A stretch of 64,000 bases of DNA. Source: Micrasema longulum (taxonomy: Eukaryota > Arthropoda > Insecta > Trichoptera > Brachycentridae). Positions 44,811-55,629 of this stretch are shown piece by piece (the stretch's first letter is position 1; every line of letters starts with the position of its first letter). The notes beneath the pieces were generated by a model. That model had not been told where the DNA came from, ran no database searches, and saw only the letters and a program-made list of their open reading frames with translations. Location of the stretch: positions 158,549-222,548 of the forward strand of contig JAGVSM010001188.1 of the NCBI GenBank assembly GCA_022494885.1, written 5' to 3'. A program made the translations under genes and the position numbers.

Positions 44811-44875
44811 ACTTTCATTTATCTAAACATACCTTCCCTTTACAAAAGGCGCATGATTGCGGGTCAATTTTTTTA
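44755..44875 (+). repeat. SINE family S1, 5' part
   Basis: 'ggactctcacctgtagctcg', 'ggctgatcagtgatcatctt' and 'actttcatttatctaaacat'. It overlaps the 5' end of the LINE frame on the other strand. The 3' half is diverged. Confidence 0.5.
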
Positions 44876-45284
44876 TCTATAATTAACATAATATTTGGGT
44901 GATTGTGCCAATTTGCTGGCTGAAATCAATTTAAATATTCCTCTTCGTCACACTAGACATACTACATAACTGAACAACGACAAATGCAACTCTAGAGCAG
45001 CTCAGAATTCTCTATTAGGAAGAGCAATAATTGGTCATTTTCAAAAGATGTACAATCTTGACTTATTTAACGACTCAGATATCTGCTACAAACGGAAGCT
45101 TTTTATAGAGTCCTACTGTCAACAATCATATTTGACCTTTCATATTTAGCCTCTATCAATAACATTTTGCCTCTTTTTGAAAAAAAAGGATAAAAAACAA
45201 AGACAAAATCTCCTCTACGTATAAAACAAACCCATATTTTACACACATCACTCCATAAACCACACTCCTTATTCATCTCTCTGT

Positions 45285-45620
45285 TTTTTTTGTATTAAAA
45301 AAATATGTACACAAACAATTTACATAAATAAACGTATCCAAATATACAAAAACAATTTCTTAAACCTATAGTAACATAACAAACATAAAAACACGGATAT
45401 TTACAATAAGAGAACGGCTTTGGATAAAGAAGGACTCCCTGGGTAGTCAGAGGCAGAGGATCCGAATATCACCACCGTTAGGGGAGGACAAAACAAAAGA
45501 ACGTATGCGTTCCGCTCGAAAGGAAGCACAGTCCCAACTGAATGAGCATCCCACAGGAACAGTGGCAATTGACAGTGCTCTATGCACCACTAGCAGCGGA
45601 AAGGGGAATGATGATGATGA
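45285..45620 (+). repeat. A-rich tract and S1-like SINE end
   Basis: 45285-45410 is A-rich with 'acaaacaatttacataaata', resembling a LINE tail. 45420-45620 is GC-richer and finishes with 'gacagtgctctatgcaccac' and 'ggggaatgatgatgatgat', the S1 3' end. The 150 bases before it do not match S1, so another chimeric head is possible. Confidence 0.5.
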
Positions 45621-45653
45621 TATATGTATAACAATAAATGTGATATTATAGTG

Positions 45654-45735
45654 ACAGGCGCCGTGGCGCAGTTGGTTAAACGCCTTACTATGAAACTGGC
45701 GACGCTGGTTCGATTCCCACCAGTTGTAAGAAAAA
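45654..45735 (+). repeat. tRNA-headed SINE (family S3)
   Basis: 'caggcgccgtggcgcagttg', 'ttactatgaaactggcgacg' and B box 'tggttcgattcccacc'. Close to 9315 and to the inverted 51.77 kb copy; no consistent anticodon arm. Confidence 0.7.
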
Positions 45736-45839
45736 ATCTATGAAAGATTTGTTCTCAATTAGTTTGGGTATTGTGGTGCATTTTTCATAATTTCCTTGCG
45801 TGTCCTTTATTTCCTACCTTCTGACAAATAGAAGCATAG

Positions 45840-46390
45840 CGGGTTAGTCCTTCAAAAATATGCATATAATATAAATAAACATAAATTAATGATACATAAT
45901 TTTAAAAAAATGACGCACTAAGCTTATGTCTTATATGTCATACATATTCAATTTATTTTTAAAAAAATATTTATAAATAATCATATATACGTTACAAAAC
46001 TAAAATTCATGAGGTACATATTATAAAAGGTCAAAAAATACATAAAAAACTCTCGTTAAAATAGTAACAACACCAAGAGCGATGTTGTTCCGCATAGCGG
46101 TAGCCCTTCCAACAGGCATAACCAGCGGCAAGTTGGTCCTGTATATCGGAATATGAAACAATCTATGCTGACGCTGTCTTAGGTAATTATCAGGAACATA
46201 CAAACCAATGCTCATCATAATTTCAAAATTATCAACCATACCGCGCAACAATTGATAAAAACGTGTAGTCAAATACACATTTCTTCTAGTCTCTAAACTG
46301 TTGTGGCCATGCATACCCTGGAAAAACTCGGTCGAGTAGAGCCAAGAATAATACCCGCACTGTCTCATGTAGAGATATCTCAGAAACTTG
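45840..46390 (-). mobile_element. LINE remnant, family C copy 2
   Basis: Minus frame: KFLRYLYMRQCGYYSWLYST, EFFQGMHGHNSLETRRNVYL, MSIGLYVPDNYLRQRQHRLF, HIPIYRTNLPLVMPVGRAT. The frame is open for 115 codons and is better preserved than the 43.2 kb copy. The 3' UTR extends to about 45840. Confidence 0.82.
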
Positions 46391-46629
46391 TTGGGTTTCC
46401 TCTATCATAAGAGAGTACTTCCGTTCATGTATTTGTCCCAACTCATCGCAAGACTTTGGTTCCACGGAGTCGGGATTTGTGTCTTAATAAATGTTACTTA
46501 AATATATTGTGAATAAAATGAAATAATAAAATCGCCAGTGGAAATGAAAAATTTACTAAGCGACATGTATCCAACTTTACAGAAAAGACAATTATTGAAA
46601 AAAGAATAATAAGAAACAGGGGTTCGAAC

Positions 46630-47075
46630 TGTCAGTAGGGTCGCAGTGAGTCACATCTTGCTGGAGGGTGGGATTCTATAAAATGCTGCAAACGCCCACT
46701 TGCATTCCACCGGCAACACTACTGACTAGTCCTACTCATTAGCGTCCACGTCGCGAACCCCGGGCAATGGGATCACACTCATAACGGTGTGATCACACCG
46801 GATAACGAGAGGATGAAAGGCGAGTTTTTAGCGCCTCAAAACCAAAACCAACCGGCTAAGGGAAGGTAACCCCAATAGAAAATCCACCAGAGAAGGCAAC
46901 GTGAAACCACTCTGGTCATCTTTTCCTAGGAATCACTACGGCGAGTACATCAATGAGCAGTCGTCCTGGCTGCGAAATGCAAAATTAGGGCAGGACAAAT
47001 ACATATGCTTTCGCTGTAGTGATCGCCGACGTCGGGGGAACCCGGCAAGGCACTAGAAGAAGAAGAAGAAGAAAT
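46630..47075 (+). mobile_element. Composite retroelement G, copy 2
   Basis: Parallels 33598-34040 in order: 'gtcgcagtgagtcacatctt', 'gcgtccacgtcgcgaacccc', 'taacggtgtgatcacaccgg', 'accactctggtcatcttttc' and 'gtgatcgccgacgtcggggg', ending in (GAA)n at 47057-47073. Interior frames are broken. Confidence 0.75.
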
Positions 47076-47169
47076 ATCATATTCAAATTTGTTAAGTAAA
47101 TAACAGCATCTATCAATGTTTTTCTTAACCACTAACCTTTCCCCCGCCCTTTCATGACCCATCCTTACC

Positions 47170-47520
47170 TAATATCAAGATAGAAGAAATACAAAATTGG
47201 ATGATTTGGATTTGGAATAAAACAATATTACATTTTGACACTTCACATTCAATTGCATAAATAGTTCTTGAATCGTCGCGCGTCGTTGTAAACATCGTTA
47301 CATTTCACGTGCATTTCGTCATCCAGTGCCCGAAATTGAACAACATTCACATCATATCAAAGGTAGGTGTCCATTTCATGTTCCTACCCTTTCTTCAAAT
47401 ATACTCAACCTATCACAAAACTGAATGAATTTCGATTTTTCCATTACAGTCCGCCTTTTCGTTAGCAAAATATTTTTTTTAAATTACGTAGGAATTACGC
47501 CAATACACGTAATACGCGTA
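47170..47520. other. Unassigned, possibly exonic
   Basis: 47270-47375 is CpG-bearing ('cgtcgcgcgtcgttgtaaac') and is followed by 'tcaaaggtaggtg', a donor-like sequence. No open frame or motif supports an exon. Confidence 0.2.
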
Positions 47521-47700
47521 CGAGTTTTTTTTATTTATTTTATTATTTTATTTATTTTGTTTATTAAGAAAAACAACAGCAATACAAAGAAATATACACA
47601 ACATTATAAAAAAAAAAAACATTAAATAAAGCCAAATCAGTTTTCCACATAAATACAATTACAATTTATTCAAATAAAACTTTAATTAGCTCCTCTGTAA
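47520..47700 (-). mobile_element. Possible LINE 3' UTR
   Basis: A TTTA-rich stretch on plus followed by A-rich sequence, as in other minus-strand LINE tails here. A possible upstream scrap reads LKSYLSRLKNVLDL on minus. Weak. Confidence 0.3.
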
Positions 47701-48204
47701 TGTTGCTAGTGAATTCTGCCTTTCCACCGTCATTGTATTCATGAAATTGGATTGATACAGCGATATTAATTTCATAAATCAAGAACATTTTTGAGACGCG
47801 ATAGATATGATTTCAATCCGTGATCTAGACACGACGCGCGTCGTTAGTACCGGCCTCACGCAAAGTAAGTAAAGCATCATGAACCTCACGAATAGTGGTA
47901 AATACAATCAACTCGAAGTGCGTTTCATATTTAGGCTGTCATAAATCATTCTAGAGAGCTCGAACATTGTTGTGTGGAACAGGTGGTAGGCGATAATATA
48001 GACCTACTCCATATAAAATGGCCATTTACCTAATTTCCACAAATGCACTTAACTGCACGACCGATATGACGTGTTTTATAATGACGGTGCACTTTGCTTT
48101 ATTTTATAATACTCCTATGTTTATGTAGATTCGTAGGAATTTGAGCTTGACACGCACATGCGATACTTAGTCAAATAATTGTGCATATAAACTTAATATT
48201 GTGC

Positions 48205-48495
48205 ATATAAATATTACAACAGTGATGAAGAACACTTTAGAGGACGTAGTATAGAAGTCTAGGCATCTACAGGGCTTATGACCTGTCAACGGCTGGTTTA
48301 AGTGACCACTTTACACACTGTGTAACATTCACCATTCTGCCCATATTCGAACACCTATATTCCTTCAATTCTTTCATCCGTTGATGTTTGTGGAGTTAAA
48401 GAGCTAAACTCTTATGAGAGAAACCCTAGTGAGATTCATCTAATTGAATTATTTCACCTACATACTAGGCAACGCCTGAACGACTTAGGTTTGTA
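48205..48495 (+). repeat. P-family repeat, one unit
   Basis: 'ttacaacagtgatgaagaac', 'agaagtctaggcatctacag', 'agtgaccactttacacactg', 'tccgttgatgtttgtgg' and 'catactaggcaacgcctgaa'. Stops at the end of the 'cgcctga' block, without the outer caatattttg block. Confidence 0.85.
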
Positions 48496-48519
48496 CATAC
48501 TTAAATACAATTGATATAA

Positions 48520-48705
48520 TATTTTATTCATTTATTTATAAATTTTATTATACATACATTTTTTTGTAAACTTTGCTAACAGAGGTCCATACCCCGTTCT
48601 AAGCTAAGCAATTGCATTTTAATACATAACAATAATTTACAATTTAATGGAACGAAGAGACAAATAAAATATAAACCTACTAGTATACTCATATTAATAT
48701 ATACA
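48520..48705 (-). mobile_element. LINE 3' UTR fragment
   Basis: 'tcatttatttataaatttta' (tail) then 'taacagaggtccataccccg' and 'ttctaagctaagcaattgca', similar in layout to the 43.25 kb 3' UTR. No coding part. An (AT) run at 48728-48744 follows. Confidence 0.4.
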
Positions 48706-48899
48706 TATATACATTCATACATCGACATATATATATATATATATGTCTAAATACTGTCATGGAATTGGATACCGATATTTTTTTCAAATTTTCGACAGAA
48801 ATTGTTATCGAAGCATTAGAAATATATATTTGTGCAAGGTGTTTGAAGTATTTTTGATATAAAATGTTATTTTTATTCAAATGTCATAAACGTATGAAA

Positions 48900-49400
48900 T
48901 TTTGTACAGTCGGGGTCTACGTTCAGGCGCGCGAAAGTAATGCAGTAGTACATTAAAATTTAATTGTTGAAACGGTACTCTTGTTTATTAATTGCAAATA
49001 CATTAAAATGCATACATGTAAGTGGAATTATAAGTAAAATGCAGTTTTTAAAACAATGGACTTGTTATTTACAAATTAAGAAGTAAAAAAAAAGATACGC
49101 ACCATAAAAATTTCATTGCCTGTTATAAAAATATTGATAAAAAATAAAATATTTGGTCATTGAAATATTTTAAACTAGTAAAAAAAACAAAGAAAGCAAT
49201 GTATGTTAATAAATAGATAAAATTAATTTTGAATAACATTAAAAGATTTTTAAAAATATGTATTATTATTTGAAACTATTACTTAGGTAACTAGTATAAA
49301 TATACATAAAAATACATACTGATATTTAAAAATTGTTAAAAAAATTATTATGTACTCATAAATTAAATCAAGGAAAGAAAAGACAAAAATAAAATAAAAA
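48900..49400. other. No recognised feature
   Basis: Low-complexity AT-rich sequence. Confidence 0.5.
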
Positions 49401-49404
49401 TATT

Positions 49405-49570
49405 TTTTTTTTTTTAGAAAAAGAAATATTTTTCTTATGATTTACCCAAATATTTTATTTTGAGTTGTAAATAACTCACTATTAGAAAATGGAATCGAGT
49501 TAGGGTAGAGTGGAATTCGAACCACGTACCTTTGGTCCGAGACACTAGCCACAGGACCACAACCCGATTA
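49405..49570 (-). repeat. SINE family S2, inverted
   Basis: Poly-T at 49406-49420 (tail on minus), 'ttatgatttacccaaatatt', 'agttgtaaataactcactat', 'tagaaaatggaatcgagtta' and B box complement 'ggaattcgaaccacg', then the head to 49568. Complete copy. Confidence 0.8.
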
Positions 49571-49924
49571 AATAAAGAAATTCAAACAATTTTGAACAAT
49601 ACTAAATGATAAAAAAAAACAATTTAAGAAAATAAATAAATTAACAAAATAAATATTGTAACGCTATTACAATATTCACGAATATATTATATTCGTAAAT
49701 ATCGAGGCGCCTATTTTTATCGAAACTCAACCGGACAGCGTCTAAACACATCACCGCATTCGTTCTGTGCGGCTTGAATATATCCCCGTCTATTCTTACA
49801 TTAACAATATATCATCCATTAAATTGCCAAGAACTATTTACTTTATCCTTTCAATATTTATTTATTTATACACACGTATTGTCAATAAAATTTTTAGATA
49901 TTTGTTTTTTTTTGCTCAGAAAAT

Positions 49925-50010
49925 AAAATTATATATACTACATGTATTTTATTATTGGTCGGTTGGAAGAAATTGTCATTTGGCTATAAGCACGCAGTAT
50001 GTACAAAACG
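49925..50010 (+). mobile_element. LINE family B, 3' terminal fragment
   Basis: 'ttggtcggttggaagaaatt' and 'gtcatttggctataagcacg' then 'gtacaaaacg'. About 85 bases. Confidence 0.6.
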
Positions 50011-50044
50011 TTCGGTAAATTTAAAAAACGCAACAATTTAAATC

Positions 50045-50100
50045 TTGTAGGGAATCAAACCTAGGACCTCCTGAATGGTAGTCAAACACGCTAACCAAAA
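50045..50100 (-). repeat. tRNA-like SINE head (family S4), degenerate
   Basis: On plus 'gggaatcaaacctaggacct' and 'gtcaaacacgctaacc', the complement of a B box and A-box-like head. Short and decayed. Confidence 0.45.
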
Positions 50101-50109
50101 ATTGTAAAA

Positions 50110-51160
50110 GTTTTGTAACCCGCTATAAAATTAACTCTTATTTCATTTTGTTATGGGTATCTTTATTTCTTAACAACTGAATGTTGTAGTTTTTTTTTAA
50201 TAATATGCGTTCATCTTATTAGTATGCGAGGAATTTCTGATTAATGGCGTTTTTTGAAAAAACATCTTTGCGGGGTACCATTAGGAAACACTACCTACTC
50301 CAGTGTATGATTATATGACCACCAATATTTTACGAATACGAATAAATAAATCTCTATCTTGGACTTTAAAGCAAATTTCATAAATAAAAAAACGCTTAGA
50401 AAATTTTGTTCCGGGATATCATTATTTATAGGTATTTACGCACACAATAAATTTATATAAACATATGACTGATTGTACGTATGTGCATATATCCAAAAAG
50501 CAGGGTTGAATCGTGTATAGAAGCGATTATGCGCAGCGTACCATTATATTTGACTATCCATAATAATGTTTTATGGTAACTTTATTTACAGAAAAACAAA
50601 CAAATAATTACTACATCTTGTAAATCATTGCCAATATTTGTAGTTTTTCACAAATATTAATAAAGCGCGCCCAACGTTTGCAATGAGCTAAGGAACTAGC
50701 CAATTACTCCAGCTTATTTCTGCATACAAATAAGTGTATTATATTTCAAACACCTTAAACCCAATTGCGGAATTTTTCTCCCAGAGTATACTTTCAGATT
50801 ACACAAATTCTTTGAAGATTCTCGATTTGGAAAGCAGTATTTCAAACATTATTTCTTAAGGACTATTTTTCTTTGAGATGATACTTTTGACATATGACTG
50901 GCAACACATGTGGCTCTTGACGCGACCGTTTTTGGCATTATTTATTTCCAGAACAAATCGGCCAGTTGACATTTCAATCGTTATGTTAATAGATAATACT
51001 GACTGAATTCATTGTGTTATTATTTTAAAACTTTTTTGTTAAGTTATGTGTTAAATTAGTGGATTACATTATAGCTACACAATATAATATATCACGAAGT
51101 AACGTCGTTTGAGTTGATTTCATAGATGAGAATTGTTGTATTACACAGAACCACAGAAAA
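50110..51160. other. No recognised feature
   Basis: AT-rich; a possible minus-strand LINE tail near 50570-50640 ('aactttatttacagaaaaac') without coding sequence. Confidence 0.45.
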
Positions 51161-51167
51161 AAATAAT

Positions 51168-51235
51168 AACATTTATTTACACCTACATAGTAGGTATAAA
51201 TAAATGTTTTTTTTATGGCTTACCTGTAAATAAAA
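51168..51235 (-). repeat. Hairpin and S2 tail fragment
   Basis: 51168-51185 and 51191-51208 are 18-bp inverted repeats with one mismatch and a 5-base loop. The following 'ttatggcttacctgtaaat' matches the S2 body end in inverse orientation. Confidence 0.5.
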
Positions 51236-51764
51236 TCACCGTTTGTCACTGCCAAATAGTCTATAAATGATCGAAACGTACCATCAAAATTGACAATGTT
51301 GTTTTAAGAGTATTTCCTCATTCTTAAAAAGTGTTTTTGGATTGTTAAAAATATTTGGAACGCATGTCATAGACATTATCAAACTTACTGACACTCTCCC
51401 ATTTTTGGTCATACCGTAATATGGGATCGCAAAAACTGTGCTTCAAATCATAAATAAAAACTCTCTCACTAATATTGACCATACCGTCAATTGTGACAAT
51501 CGGTAAAACCAAGAAAAATTATTTCTAAAACCAATTAATACAGTCAACCAATCCTGCATCTTATATAGCTGTAGTTAGTCCGTAAACATTATGTGGTATT
51601 GAATTTAAAAAATATATATTTTTGGTATGTATTAAAAAAAAACAACCTGCACTTTTTAAAGGCATGTCATCATGTGGCAAAGAGAGGATTTGGCAGTTAT
51701 GAAAAACATTCCACAAAACCCAGACTAATTGAGAAAATCTTTCTTGGATTTTTTTCTTGCAATT

Positions 51765-51838
51765 CGCGGGAATCAAACACATAAAGCCTGTTTCACAGTT
51801 GGCCTTCTAACCAACTGCGCCACGGCGCCTGTCTCACT
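51765..51838 (-). repeat. tRNA-headed SINE (family S3)
   Basis: On plus: 'gcgggaatcaaacacataaa' and 'ccaactgcgccacggcgcct'. In reverse this is 'aggcgccgtggcgcagttgg', 'ccaactgtgaaacaggct' and a B box 'tgtttgattcccgc'. Best-preserved head of the family. Confidence 0.7.
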
Positions 51839-51844
51839 TAAAGA

Positions 51845-52165
51845 TCTTTTTACTCTACCGATTACATGTGCGCCTTCATTTTCAGATCGGAATTCAATTG
51901 CATAGTTGCGTTTGCGGTCAACGCGGTGCATTGATTAGCGGACAGACTTGTTTTATAGGGGAATTCAGTACGTACATCAGTGGGGCACCATGCCATCATG
52001 CTCCATGGAGTCTCCTACATCGCGTGCCGCTACTCCTAGTGAAGGGGCTGACTGCTCAGTCTTGGTCCAATGGCCACCGCATCCGATACACCAGGACTTA
52101 TTGAGTTCTGCGGAAACCGGGCCAAGCTTCAAGCGTAATATGATGAGAAATTGTGAAATAAGATA
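51845..52165 (+). other. Unexplained GC-richer patch with two open frames
   Basis: Follows 'tcattttcag', an acceptor-like sequence at about 51885. Two plus frames overlap here; one (51948-52166) reads SMESPTSRAATPSEGADC and LLSSAETGPSFKRNMM. No repeat match and no family recognised. It could be a host exon or an old transposon piece. Confidence 0.25.
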
Positions 52166-52169
52166 GAGA

Positions 52170-52980
52170 AATCAAATCTAATATAGGTCCTATTTGATCT
52201 CAGAGTAATAATGCGCGACCCGCGTATAAATATGACATTTCACTTTATTTGCATACAATAAAAGTATTTCCAATTTTTTTATTTAGTTTTTGGTTTAACG
52301 ACAGGCATGTAACGGACGGTTTTATCGATGTGCTGGCAATTCTCGAGCTGAGTACCTACGGCCCATTGTTTTGCTGCAAACTGTAGCTAACTTCGTGATT
52401 GATAATCCTAGAATAGTTTTTGTCCATATGGAGGGCTCTACAAGCGGTAGAGCGTTATTACTCCGAGTATTTAATACGTACTTACAATTTTTTTTAAAAA
52501 CATTTCCTGGGAAGATTAAAGGCTAGTATTTTTATATATCATGTAAAACAATCATATACTTATTTGTAAATTACCGTTTATCGATACTTTTTTTAAGTAA
52601 TGAAGAGGAAATTAAATATAATCAACCCTCCTATAACGCGATTAATTTGTACCGTGTTATATGGAATCCTCGCTATAAGGAACCCTGAATTAATACTTAT
52701 CAGATTATTCACACCGCACTTTATAATAAACCACTGCCGCGTTTTATGAAAGCTGCGCTATAAGAAACTAAAAATTTATAAAAATTAATTATTCGTACTG
52801 CGTTATAAAAAAAACCACGTTAATTGAATTTCAGAAATAATGAAATTGTTTATAAATCAGAAAAATGTGTTTTGGATTACGTACATTTAAAAAAATTCAT
52901 TCTCAATGTCAAAGTTTTGAAAAATACGTTTTCTAAATAAAATGACAACAAATGTTTGTAAATGTACATATTTGAGTGTA
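52170..52980. other. AT-rich, with repeated CGTTAT motifs
   Basis: Between 52625 and 52815 a motif like 'accgcgttatatggaa' recurs in decayed form: 'ataacgcgattaatttg', 'accgtgttatatggaatcc', 'ccgcgttttatgaaagc', 'tactgcgttataaaaaaa'. This resembles ends of pogo/Tigger-like DNA transposons, but no transposase is present. Confidence 0.3.
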
Positions 52981-52989
52981 GGTTTATAG

Positions 52990-53490
52990 AACATACAAAC
53001 ATTTCTTTAATTAATTAATTTATTTAACACTTCATATGCATATACAATTTATATACATATAAGGGCGGGCATGTTGCCTTATCGCAATTTCTTCCTACCT
53101 ACCCAAAACGTTCAGTTGAGAAAATTACAAGTAGACGAACATATTGACTCTTACAATTATTGACAAAAATTAAAGACAAAGATTAAGAAAATAAAAATCC
53201 ATAAAAAAGCACTTTATTATGAAGAGTGGAGAGGGGATGGGAAGGAAAGAAGAAGGATAAAGGAAAAACTTAAATATTTTGATAGTAACATTTTAATCTT
53301 GACATAAATGTAAATAAAGAAGGGGCGTCTCTAACATTAGTGGGTAGATTATTCCACAGTCGAACAGCTACTACTGTGAAAGAGGAGGCAAGAAAATAAG
53401 AGCGATGAAAGGGTATTACAAGAATTCTCTCGTCACTAGAACATTGTTCATTTAATAAAATTATAAACAAATACATTTGTTTCAAATTTT
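52990..53490 (-). mobile_element. LINE family A remnant, copy 2
   Basis: Minus frame: LASSFTVVAVRLWNNLPTNV, RDAPSLFTFMSRLKCYYQNI and a stop at 53270. Same 3' UTR signature as 5.6 kb ('aagggcgggcatgttgcctt') with a TTTA-type tail near 53005. C-terminal 70 codons only. Confidence 0.85.
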
Positions 53491-53582
53491 TTTTTCAATT
53501 GGCTTCAAAAGAATACGAGTAGATGTGATTTTTTGTCTAATTTTCATGTAATTATCATGTGATTTCACAATATATAAATAAT

Positions 53583-53995
53583 AAACAATATTTTGAGTTT
53601 GTCCAAATTTTTGTAGACAAGGACTGGATTCAACTCCCTGGGAAGCTGTTTATATCAACATATTACAACAGAGATGAAGAACATTTAAGAAAAGGTAATA
53701 TAGAAGTCTAGGCATCTACAGGGCTTATGACCTGTCAATGGCTGGTTTTAGTGGCCACTAAAACCAGCCATTGACAGGTGAGATTCATCTAATTGAATTA
53801 TTTCACCTATATACTAGGCAACGCCTGAAAATGTTATTTTTTCAATTTCTGTACTTCTTCATGGACCAGGTAATTTATCAACAATATTTTGAAGATTTAA
53901 GAATAAAATAAGTCATAAGCCCTGTAGATGCCTAGACTTCTATATTACCTTTTCTTAAATGTTCTTCACCTCTGTTGTAATATGTTAATATAAAT
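53583..53995. repeat. P-family composite with perfect 50-bp palindrome
   Basis: Begins plus ('aatattttgagtttgtccaa', 'gactggattcaactccctgg', 'ctaggcatctacagggctta'). At 53730-53779 lies a 50-bp perfect palindrome centred on GGCC, where the ordinary unit would continue 'ggccactttacacactgtg'. Plus orientation then resumes at 'tgagattcatctaattg' with most of the middle missing. The end (53905-53990) is a minus-orientation scrap: 'cataagccctgtagatgcct' and 'cctctgttgtaatatg'. Confidence 0.9.
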
Positions 53996-54289
53996 AATAT
54001 GTTACGTATTTTTGCACAAAAACGTGATTTCTTTTGCTCAAGATGCTCATCATTCCTTATTGCAGGGGAAATCTAGAGTTATTCCTCGTTATACACGAAA
54101 ACAGTTTATCTGCAGATACCAGTTGGATTTTCACTTTATTAACAAAATCAAGAGTATTATGAACACAACTAACAACTAACATTATTATGACCTACTCACA
54201 TACTTTGATTCGACCTACTACTTTCAACGCGTATAACTGATCTATTACTTTTGTGAACAGAATTTTAAGTTTTACTATGTGGAAGTTCC

Positions 54290-54615
54290 GTGGTTTTTTT
54301 TATTCTATAATTGACAATTAAACTTAGCCAAAACTTTTTTTTTTTTAATTTTTTTAAGTTTTGTATTTTTTAAATTACTTCGCGTGAGATGTCTCATTCA
54401 CCTTCTTGATGAGTTCGGTGATTCGTCAGTTCACTTACCGTAAAACTAAAAGATATCACAGCTTTCTTATCATTGGTTGTTTCGGATGAACTAGTGACGT
54501 CATCCAAAGTAAAACGATTCAATTAAAAATCATAAAATTTTGTGCTTTAATTTTTACCGCGCGTAAGAATACATTTTTTTATATCCAATTTCTCGAAGCG
54601 GTGAACTTTCTTATT
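54290..54615 (+). repeat. Dispersed repeat M2, copy 2
   Basis: 'aaattacttcgcgtgagatg', 'tcattggttgtttcggatga', 'actagtgacgtcatccaaag', 'accgcgcgtaagaatacatt' and 'tatccaatttctcgaagc'. Corresponds in order to 58500-58800 and in its last part to 945-1100. Confidence 0.55.
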
Positions 54616-54744
54616 ATATTAACAAATCTATTGCTGCTTTCACTATTTTTACCCAGAGAAAAACAAAATATCTACCCTCATATTTCAATACTACGGCTAG
54701 TAGCTTGACGAAATAAAAAAAAAAAGGATTTTTTTAAATGTGTA

Positions 54745-55210
54745 TTACAACAGACGTGAAGAACATTTTACAGAAAGAATATAGAAACCTAGGCATTTAC
54801 AGGGCATGTGACTTGTCATTAGCTGGTCTTAGTGGCCACTTTACACACTGTTTAATACTAACCATTCTGCCCATGTTTAATCATCTACATTTTCTCAATT
54901 CTTCCGCCTGTAAAAGTTTGCGAAGTAAAAGAGCTGAAACCTTTATAATATGGGTGAGATTTCTCCGGCTGAACCAATTCACCTACTAGACAACGCTCAG
55001 AAATGATTTCTTAATTTTTATACTTGTTAGTTTAATCAGCAATATTTCGAGTATGTCCAAAGTTTGAAGATACCTAGACTTCTATATTCCTTTCTCAAGA
55101 ATATTTTCCCACTCTGTTCCAACAAATTTAGATCTAATTAACTCCCTAGGGAGGAAATCAAGCCTGTCTGAAAACGTTTGGACATACTCGAAACATTGTT
55201 GATCAAACAA
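54745..55210. repeat. P-family composite
   Basis: Plus part 54745-55060: 'acagacgtgaagaacatttt', 'acctaggcatttacagggca', 'agtggccactttacacactg', 'cgaagtaaaagagctgaaac' and 'caatatttcgagtatgtcca'. Minus part 55068-55205: 'acctagacttctatattcc', 'ctccctagggaggaaatcaa', 'ggacatactcgaaacattg'. It ends where the LTR element starts. Confidence 0.8.
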
Positions 55211-55214
55211 ATTA

Positions 55215-55625
55215 AGTTCAAGCCCTTTTTATTTCAGCTTTAGTACCGTAATGGAATTGCAATTATTAAAAAATCGTCTCAAGCCTGCTTTCCTATATCG
55301 GGAAGAAAAAGAAGAAGAAGAGGAAAAAATTACAGGTCCTCCCACGGCTACAACGACAACCATAACCAGGTCAGGTCGAAAAATTCATTTTCCGGACCGC
55401 TATAGACCTTAGCTAATACAGAATTCTGGAGACCACTCCCACTCTTCTTCCATGGCGTTATCACTTGGGAGGGAAGTGTGTGGGGACCAAAAAGTTGTTG
55501 TCTATGGCCACAGTGCCCAATGGACCTATATAAGGGCGCGTAACACGTCACTCGCCCTTCTCTGTCTTCACCAGTATTCAAATTCAATCTAAAATATTAT
55601 TTCTGTAATCTTTGTATTTTCTTGA
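55215..55625 (+). mobile_element. Gypsy-like LTR retrotransposon, 3' end and LTR
   Basis: Open frame 55215-55412: a glutamate-rich stretch (YREEKEEEEEKITGPPTA), then ITRSGRKIHFPDRYRP and stop. 'TRSGR.V..PDRY' is the usual last line of Gypsy-type integrase C-termini. The following 200 bases look like an LTR: 'gtgtggggaccaaaaagttg', a TATA box 'tatataag' at 55527-55534 and a pyrimidine-rich start region near 55555. The 5' part is absent. The right LTR edge was not fixed. Confidence 0.6.
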
Positions 55626-55629
55626 ATTA

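Noticed and set aside
48728..48744. (AT) run
   Set aside because: Simple microsatellite without further signal.
49672..49800. Possible solo LTR ('tgtaacgctattacaatatt', palindromic 'cgaatatattatattcg')
   Set aside because: No matching copy or target duplication in the window and no coding partner.
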